DNA of 64,000 nucleotides from Diphasiastrum complanatum (lineage: Eukaryota > Streptophyta > Lycopodiopsida > Lycopodiales > Lycopodiaceae). Location of the stretch: the NCBI GenBank assembly GCA_029204225.1, contig CM055107.1:46561476-46625475 (forward strand), written 5' to 3'. A program made the translations under genes and the position numbers. Under the pieces are notes generated by a model, which was not told the origin of the DNA, made no database searches, and saw nothing but the letters and a program-made list of their open reading frames with translations. Positions 57,382 to 64,000 of this stretch are shown here, piece after piece. Within the stretch, counting starts at the first letter, position 1. The number at the start of each line of letters is the position of its first letter.

Positions 57382-57614
57382 TGTCGAGTCACAGGTTTGA
57401 TTGGACCGACAAAGTCAATCCCCCACTTCTCGAATGGTGCAAGAGGCAGGATTGGTGTCAATGGCCAATTCATTGCTTTTGTAGGCTTACTAGATCTCTG
57501 GCATGGATCACATGAACGAATAAAATTTGATACATCCTTGAACATTGTTGGCCACCAATACTTGGCAGTCAATATCTTATTAACTGTATTCTTCAAAGCA
57601 AAAGTAATGTTCAA
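57382..57614 (-). pseudogene. Ty3/Gypsy integrase zinc domain fragment
   Basis: YWWPTMFKDVSNFIRSCDPC with QRSSKP, then PFEKWGIDFVGPIKP, the H2C2 domain and first catalytic Asp. In the minus direction it follows gag-linker sequence (from 57580) directly, so protease, reverse transcriptase and RNase H have been lost. It ends by joining the Copia fragment. Confidence 0.8.
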
Positions 57615-59533
57615 AAGTAATGTTCGGACGAAGGGATCCTATAGCAGTCACGATGTCATATTCTTTCGTCTTTGATTTCGAGGTTGGTTTATCAATAACA
57701 GCACTAGACAATTTCGTCTTCGCGATTTCTTCGTCTTCTTCCTCGAAAGTGACCACCTTTTCTGCAGCAGCTGTCTGAAATTCAACATTGATAATTTCCT
57801 TTGCTTCTACCGAGATATCTTTTGCAAATAACTTCGCAGCATTGTGGTCATAGTCGGGGTCATCTTTGAGATCTTCTTTAGTCATAGATTTGTTCGTTGT
57901 TTTTTTAGAGGATTTCTTCTTCAAGGATTTTCTACGCTTTGTCAAAGATTTTTGATCAGGTTTCGAGGAGCTTTTGCTTCTCATTGTGACTTTGAATAAT
58001 TTCTCCACGTCACTTGGCCAGGATTGATCTTCTATCTTTGCCAATTTTTCTTCAATAACGTCAATTCTCTGCACTACAGCATCAGTCGTAGCTTTCGCTT
58101 TCGTGTCTACAGCAGCTGGTGTTGCTACAAACTGATATTGGGGTCGCGGCTTCTGCGACTGAGGGTAGTCAGGATACTTGTGGCCAGGCTCTCTACAATT
58201 TGAGCATAATGGTACATAACCAATTGGCTTTCGCAGTTGAGGACAGTCGGGAGAAAAATGTCCCGGCTCTCCACAATTGTAGCAGTTTCCCGAAACTGGC
58301 TTATCGCGGTTTGAGACTTTGCTAGTCCAACAAATTCAGGAGGATTATGTCTTCTTGGTGCAAACTTGGGTCTGTCTTGCTGGGCTGATGCTGCAGTACC
58401 CTGTAGATAGTTAGTGGTCACTTTTTTTTGAAAAATAAAAAGTACCTCCTGGGCAGGATCTTCAATGTACTTGACATTCATAGTAGTGCAGTCTTCCTTA
58501 GTGTGTCCAGTAGTTCCACATTTCATACACCACATTCCTGAGTTGGAAGAAGACGCTTTTGGTCTTTTATTTGCAACTTCAGAGATCTGCACTTTCATGT
58601 CATTAAACTTTTTATTAAGGTCAGCCATATTACTCTTCCAAAACTTTTCAACTTTAGAAGTTGACGACTTATCCTCGACAACTTTCGTGTCGTCTTTTCG
58701 TTTAGTTCGTCGTTTATTCTTTGTCTCTCCTTTGTTAGCTTCTGATTCTAATGAATCGCTGCTTTCAGATTCTGAGCTTGAAGAATTGGTACTTGAATCC
58801 GAATCTGAGTCATCATTGCTGTCACTAGAATCAGTCTTCGACTTTTGAAATTTCTTAGTCGATTTTCGCTTTCGTGCTAGTTTCGAGGTCTCGAAATTTT
58901 CGGCACTAGTTATTACTGCTGCTAAGGAGGTCATGTCCCCTTGTCTACAATACCGATCAATTTTTGGTGGTAAACCAGCCAAAATCCATTCGATTTGCAT
59001 ATCCACGGGATATACACCGGTTAGTTTTCCTATGAGATTTTTAACCTTTTGTGTATATTTGCGAAGGGATTCTTTACTCTTCTTCTGAACATTGTTCAGA
59101 CGTCCAAGAATTCTAGATTTGTAACCGATCTCTCTGAACTGGTTCAGAAATGCATCTTTCAGCAAGTACCAGGTTCCTACACGGCCTGGTCCAACTTGGT
59201 TGTACCGAATGCATGCCTGCTTTCTTCGTAGACCAAGAAAAATTCGTAGTTTGTCTACGTCAGTTCCCTCGTTATTCGCATTAGCGATTGACTCGAATTG
59301 TGAGACATAGCTATCTGCATCATCGGAAGAAGTCCCTTTAAAATAATCATATTTAATTTTAAAGATAGAAGTGAAACGTGCAGTAGGACCCTCCATACAA
59401 AGCTAATTAGGAGTTCAAGTAACTGGGCAGTGATTTCGTCTAGATTTCTTCGACTAGTACTCTCACTTTGTCTTCGTAAAAATTCCTCTCTAAGCTTACG
59501 GTATCGTTCTAATCTGGATTCTCTATCTGACAT
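57580..59533 (-). pseudogene. Ty3/Gypsy gag with three zinc knuckles, two frameshifts
   Basis: Starts at 59533 (MSDRESRLERYRKLREEFL); a frameshift near 59400 leads to the capsid (MEGPTARFTSIFKIKYDYFK, SYVSQFESIA, FLGLRRKQA, LLKDAFLNQFREIGYKSRI, WILAGLPPKI). A Ser/Asp-rich stretch and a basic linker precede CMKCGTTGHTKEDC. After a second frameshift near 58330 come CYNCGEPGHFSPDC and a third knuckle, CSNCREPGHKYPDY, whose last Cys is Tyr. The linker then runs to 57580, Lys/Ser-rich and acidic. The frameshifts imply a dead copy. Confidence 0.8.
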
Positions 59534-59585
59534 ACACTAGAGATGGAAATGGATTTGTCAGATTTCTTATAACTTTCCTAAACTA

Positions 59586-59603
59586 TCCCCGGCAACGGCG
59601 CCA
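59586..59603 (-). promoter_or_regulatory. Primer-binding site of the minus-strand Gypsy element
   Basis: TGGCGCCGTTGCCGGGGA on the minus strand, a primer site widely seen in plant Tat/Athila Gypsy elements, just after the LTR end and before gag. Confidence 0.8.
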
Positions 59604-59608
59604 AAAAT

Positions 59609-60857
59609 TGGTATATGTCGTACTATACCAACAGGAATATAGATTTTATAGTAAATAATGTCGTTCCCACAGAGGACAACGTTAGAAAGTTATGTATTTG
59701 GTACAATTATGGCAAGTGGTTTTGAGTGTTATTCTGGTTGTCGACATACATTAAAAAGTAACTAGTAATACTTATGTTTGGGATGGGTAATGTTAATAAG
59801 TTCAGAACAACAATCTGGCCTCTATCAAATCGAATGAAGTGCGTTCTACAGATGAGATGTTATCAGAGTAGTACAACAGTACTACACTCTGGCTAATTAA
59901 GGTGTCAACAGATAATCGAGAATTGTTCGATGTATTCGTGATTGTGCAAACAATCAATTAATCGCGTTCGCGAACTATTCGTTTCTAGACAGAAGTCCTC
60001 AACAACTAAAGCCCAACTTAATAGTTAAAGAACACTAAGAGTTTTAGAATACGTTAGAAACTTTTGTCAATGCCAATCAGGAAAAAAGATGAAAGACTCG
60101 ATTCTTCAGACATGGACTGTCATCTCATATGTATACATACAACTTTATTCAATGATCGTGCTAGACTGTACCAAAGATAGTCGTTATTTGACTGCCGAAA
60201 AAAAAGTATTCGCGACAGACGAATAAGATGGTTTTAAGACAGTTCTTTAGAGCATGCTTTTACGGAAACACAACAAATGACTGTAATGCACTAGAGCGTC
60301 TGTCTGATCAGAGAGTAATTCATAAAATGTGTTAGAGATTGTTAGTAGACTCAAGATCACTCACACTAAGCAGTGCGGAGAACAGAGATAATAGAGAATA
60401 ACTCACAGAACTCTATTCACTTCTTCAATCTCTTACGTAAGCATAAACTCTTCTCTCTCAATGATTGAGACTGAAGTGTGAGATCTATATATGTTCTACG
60501 GGACGAACAAACACACCCCTAAAACAACAGGTGCGTCGCTCCCGTGAAAGGGTCTAGTTAACAATTAGACTGAAAATACGTTCAACTATACCATAGGAGG
60601 TGTACTTAACTATGAGTTAAAGTTACTCTAGTTTAACATGTCTTTTCGTATCTAGTCATTTTGTATGGACGACCTAGTAAAGGTTATCCAAGACAATGTC
60701 TTTTCCTTTTAAAGGTCTTGCCCTTTACAACGCAAGTACTTAGGAGATATATTCCCAAAAAATGACTTAGGCCTCTTCATGATTTATACTTAACCAGCTC
60801 ATATCTTCATTTTCGAGCATATCATGCCATATTTATGTTGATGTTCAATATTTAACA
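59609..60857 (-). mobile_element. 5' LTR of the minus-strand Gypsy element
   Basis: On the minus strand it starts TGTTAAATATTGAACATC at 60857 (boundary inferred) and ends GACATATACCA at 59609, next to the primer site. A TATA-like ACATATATAGATC lies at about 60483-60495. The inner half is repeated in opposite orientation at 55895-56444. Confidence 0.6.
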
Positions 60858-60868
60858 TTTTCGTGGCA

Positions 60869-61935
60869 TCACAGCAATCTCTTTCTCTTGTCCTTTGGAT
60901 CTACTTGCAACATTTTGAGTTCGTACCTTCCCAAAAAAGCATTCGTTAAAGTGGTGCGCAACCAATGGACACGTAGTACTTTTGTTTGATTGCTATTTTG
61001 AATAAAACCAAGTACTTTGGCAATCCAAAATGGATGTCCTTCATTGTTTTCTGAAGCTAGAAGTGCAAGAAGGCTTCCAATTTGGATTTTATTCAAATCA
61101 CCGTGCCATTGCATTTTTGCAGCTTTTACACTTTGCCTACTCTTTCTTGAGCCCACATAAATTTCACGTTCCTCACCTTGCACAAGCTGCAGGAAATCAT
61201 TATCTCGAGGATGATCTGAAGGTTCGACAGTCGTAGTTGATGTTCTTAATTTATGATGCCAATGAAATTCATCAGTTGTTGATGTATGTTCGAGATTGAG
61301 AAAACTGATTTTTTGTTCCTCGAAAAAGGCCATCCACCAATGCTGATCAAACTCATCAAAAAAATGATAAGCTGCTTGAATACTTGATTCCAAAAAATTT
61401 AATGAGGCAAATGGATCAATCTCACGATGTTCACTTTGCGCCTTTTGTTCTTCTAGCAAGGACTTCAAGGGAGACAACACAACAAGCTTGATTTGAGTCG
61501 ATGGAATGTTAAGCAAAAATCGAACTTCTTCAACAGGTAGCCACGAAACTGAATTTAAAAATAGTTTGCCCCATAATAATATAATGTCTAATTTGTTACA
61601 TTTGATTTTAAACTGGTGCTGAAAGCTAATATCATTAATATTAGCTACGCATCGCTTTGTTTCGTTGGACGCTTTAACATAATCATGAAAATCATATGTG
61701 TGTCTGATTAATGACACGTTTGGCTTTGGCACATACGATTCCTCAACAATGCTTTGAAGCACCGGTAATGAAAATGCTTTCTTGTGTCTCAACCTCTTAG
61801 AAAAGCAACTAAACATTTGATCAATTTGATCGTGGGTATGTCTTACCAACAAAAATCCTATTTTTACTTTTTTGAAAAAAAAATTCTCCATTAGCATAGA
61901 CAAGTATGCCAAAACAATTTGATTTTTATTTTCCC
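60869..61935 (-). CDS. Transposase-like protein with ENKN and HTHDQIDQMF motifs, partial
   Basis: About 355 open codons. It begins ENKNQIVLAYLSMLMEN at 61935, with the initial exons missing or cut off by the Copia-like sequence on the right; FFKKVKIGFLLVRHTHDQID and QMFSCFSKRLRHKKAFSLP follow. ENKN and HTH-D-x-ID are typical of an RNase-H-fold protein family in plant and protist DNA transposons (DUF7869-like, by memory). In that family the motif is usually VGHTHDQID; here Gly is Arg. The last ~80 residues (IGSLLALLASENNEGHPFWI, AKVLGF, VHWLRT) look like a small BAH/Tudor-like barrel. It ends 12 bp before the Gypsy LTR. A relic of a second copy is at 46880. Confidence 0.6.
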
Positions 61936-62489
61936 TAGTTTTAGAGCGAGATGGTCAGTGTCTCGCTCGTTGGCGGTCTGACGCTCTGCTCTTTCGTTGT
62001 GTTCTGCTCGTTGGCAGACTTTCATGCACAGTTGTTTCGTTTCTATTCTTTTTCTTTTCTGCTCTATGCACTCACAGTCTCTGTGTTTCATTGTATCCTT
62101 TTGATCCAGAAAATAGTTTATATCTCCACTGTGTAGATTTTACAAAATAGCTAAACAGAGAATTCCAAGAGTAGTTAACGCTAATCAACTACTCAGTTAT
62201 TCTCTGTTATTGCTAGTCGTTTCAGCTGGGCGTGAAGTTTAAGACTCCACGCCTGTTGAGCTGCCAGCTGACAGGGTGCAAGATTTTTTTTCATTTCTTT
62301 CATTTCATGTCGTGTCTTTGTCTTTCTGGTCTTGGAGGCATGTTTGACTTTTGTGAATCATTCAACCTTCGAATTTTGCTTCACTTTGTGTCTTAGGGTT
62401 TTCGAGGTCCTTTGACTTTCGCGAATTCTTTGCCATTCGACCTTCGCTTCGTGTCGCTTCGCTTCGCGTCGTGGCAAAGTTGTAGGAGT
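61936..62489 (-). mobile_element. Probable LTR/3' flank of the right-hand Copia element
   Basis: No gene. It follows the RNase H stop of the element at 62490 in the minus direction. CTTCG/CGAAG words are frequent (62400-62470), as beside the Copia element at 7496. The tract GATATAAACTATTTTC on the minus strand may be a TATA region. LTR ends were not placed. Confidence 0.4.
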
Positions 62490-64000
62490 TCACATTTCTG
62501 ACACTCTCTCTTGAACTTTGCAACTTTGCACATTTAATTCAATCGTCTTTCTTTGCTTTGCGAAGAGTGGCTTGTCGAGCGGCTTCATGAGCAGATCTGC
62601 AATCATGTCTTCAGACTTTATGTACTGGACCTGGAGCTCTCCTTTCGAGATCAAATCTTGAATGTGATGGTACTTCAGAGATATGTGTTTTGTTTTTGAA
62701 TGGAAGATAGGATCCTGGGACAGATAAATGACAATCTGAGAGTCCATCATCATTGTACATGGTCCTCCTTGTGGTATCCCAATTGCCTCCAGCATCATTT
62801 GCAACCACACTACCTCGTTCGCCACCTTTGAAGCTGTGACGTATTCAACTTCACAAGAAAATTGAGCTACCAAGATTTGTTTTTTGCATATCCAACTGAT
62901 TGTTGCTCCGCACGCTATTGTACATCCTCCAGTTATGGACTTGTTGTCATCTTTGTAGCTCGCCCAACTTGCATCACTGTAGTGGTGCAGCTCGAATCCT
63001 TTTCTTTTGTTTTCTGCTCTGTAGATTAATCCCATATTCTGGGTACTTTTCAGATATCGTAGGATTCATTTTGCCATTTGTCAGTGTGCCATGCCAAGAT
63101 TGGAAGAGAATTGGCTTAAGGCATAAACAAAGAAAGCTAAATGGGGTCTGGTACAAATTGTAAGGTACATCAGACTACCGATTAGGTTTTGGTAGGGTAT
63201 ACTTGCCATCTTTTGTTCTTTCTTTTCTATTTTGGGACAATCTTGCTTCGTCAGCTTGGCTCCAGCTATCATTGGTATGGCCTTTTCTTTGCAGTCCATC
63301 GTGTGATACTGCTTGAGCACCTTTCTGGCATATTCAGACTGACTCAAGTGCATTTCGTCTTTTATTCCATCTCTTATGATCTCCAGCCCGAGGCATTTTA
63401 TTGCTTCTCCTATATCTGTGATTTCATAACTTTCAAAAATCTGACTCTTCGTGTCTTTGAACAACATCAAAGAATTTCCTATCATCAGGGAATCATCCAC
63501 GAAAATAGTCAGTATCACAAAATCCTTTCCTACTCTTTTTATGTAGACATTACAGTCCGATTGTGTAGGATTGAAGTCTAGAGACTTTAGAAGACTATCG
63601 AGCATCTTGTACCAAGCTCGTGATGCATGTTTAAGACCATAAATGCATCTCTATAACCGACAAACATATTGTCGATTGTCGGGGTCTTCAAATCCTTCAG
63701 GCTGTTTCATGAAGATTTCTTCCTCTAGATCTCTATGGAGAAAGGCTGTCTTCACATCAATCTGGTGAATTTCCAAATTGTGATGTCTGATATATGCAAG
63801 TAGTAGTCGTATGCTTGTCATCTTGACCATCGATGAATATGTGTCGAAATAATCAACACCATATCTTTGTGTGTAGCCCTTCATGACAAGCTTTGCCTTG
63901 TAACGGCCAACGGTGCCATCTGATTTTATTTTCTTCTTGTACACCCATTTGCAGTCGACAATCTTTCTGTTTTTTGGCAGTGGCTCTAGTGTCGATGCCT
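62490..64000 (-). pseudogene. Copia retrotransposon, reverse transcriptase to RNase H, runs off the window
   Basis: Starting at the right edge: reverse transcriptase MYKKKIKSDGTVGRYKAKLV and KGYTQRYGVDYFDTYSSMVK, HQIDVKTAFLHRDLEEEIFM (63944-63651); DCNVYIKRVGKDFVILTIFV-DD with active site FVDDSLM and ECLGLEI-type region (63605-63081); RNase H HHYSDASWASYKDDNKSITG, CEVEYVTASK, KTKHISLKYHHIQ, ADLLMKPLDKP, ending 62490. Frameshifts occur near 63650 and 63075. It is the same lineage as the element at 7496-10704 (SYNDASWASLKDDCKSVSGG). Its 5' half lies beyond the window. Confidence 0.9.

Overview
This is a 64-kb stretch of a large, transposon-dominated land-plant nuclear genome. Evidence for a plant: tRNA-iMet-type primer-binding sites, Copia and Ty3/Gypsy LTR retrotransposons, a CACTA transposase with plant-type domains, and a plant apoplastic LRR protein. 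The long (GA)n tracts and the mixture of unusual DNA-transposon proteins suggest a non-seed plant such as a fern or lycophyte, but the sequence alone does not prove this. Only one confident ordinary host gene is present: a single-exon secreted LRR protein at 41914-43170 on the minus strand. Almost everything else recognisable is mobile DNA, much of it broken.

Layout. 1-3.3 kb: Copia LTR-like sequence, then a decayed Ulp1-like peptidase and an unknown convergent ORF (locus A). 4.2-12.1 kb: three Copia remnants. 13.2-16.2 kb: a decayed DNA-transposase-like gene with a CX2C motif. 16.3-21.8 kb: the most interesting stretch (locus B). A minus-strand multi-exon gene and a plus-strand block diverge from a ~440-bp promoter that carries ten CACGTG palindromes between two outward-facing TATA boxes. 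The plus-strand block contains a centromeric-histone (CENH3)-like pseudogene, then an intact three-exon Ulp1-like cysteine peptidase. A convergent unknown ORF follows, and its relative lies in locus A. 21.8-29.2 kb: GACGTC-rich arrays and a CACTA element with an intact TnpA-like gene (minus) and a broken TNP2-like transposase (plus). 29.2-38.2 kb: a 5'-truncated Ty3/Gypsy element fused in frame to the CACTA remnant; it carries a long accessory ORF between integrase and 3' LTR. 39.6-45 kb: a GC-rich inverted-repeat element, the LRR gene with a minisatellite behind it, and GC-rich foldback elements.

47.7-53.4 kb: a young Copia element (5,020 bp, LTRs of 682 bp with 3 differences, perfect AGAGG target duplication) nested inside an older LTR of a related family. 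It has an open pol frame but lacks the gag N-terminal part. 53.4-60.9 kb: a TRIM-like small LTR containing a tRNA-like sequence, a Copia gag, an accessory ORF, and two oppositely oriented copies of one LTR around fragments of Copia and Gypsy. 60.9-61.9 kb: a transposase-like protein with an ENKN...HTHDQIDQMF signature, with a second relic at 46.9 kb. 62-64 kb: another Copia element running off the window.

Exon boundaries and family names are from reading motifs by eye; no database search was possible.
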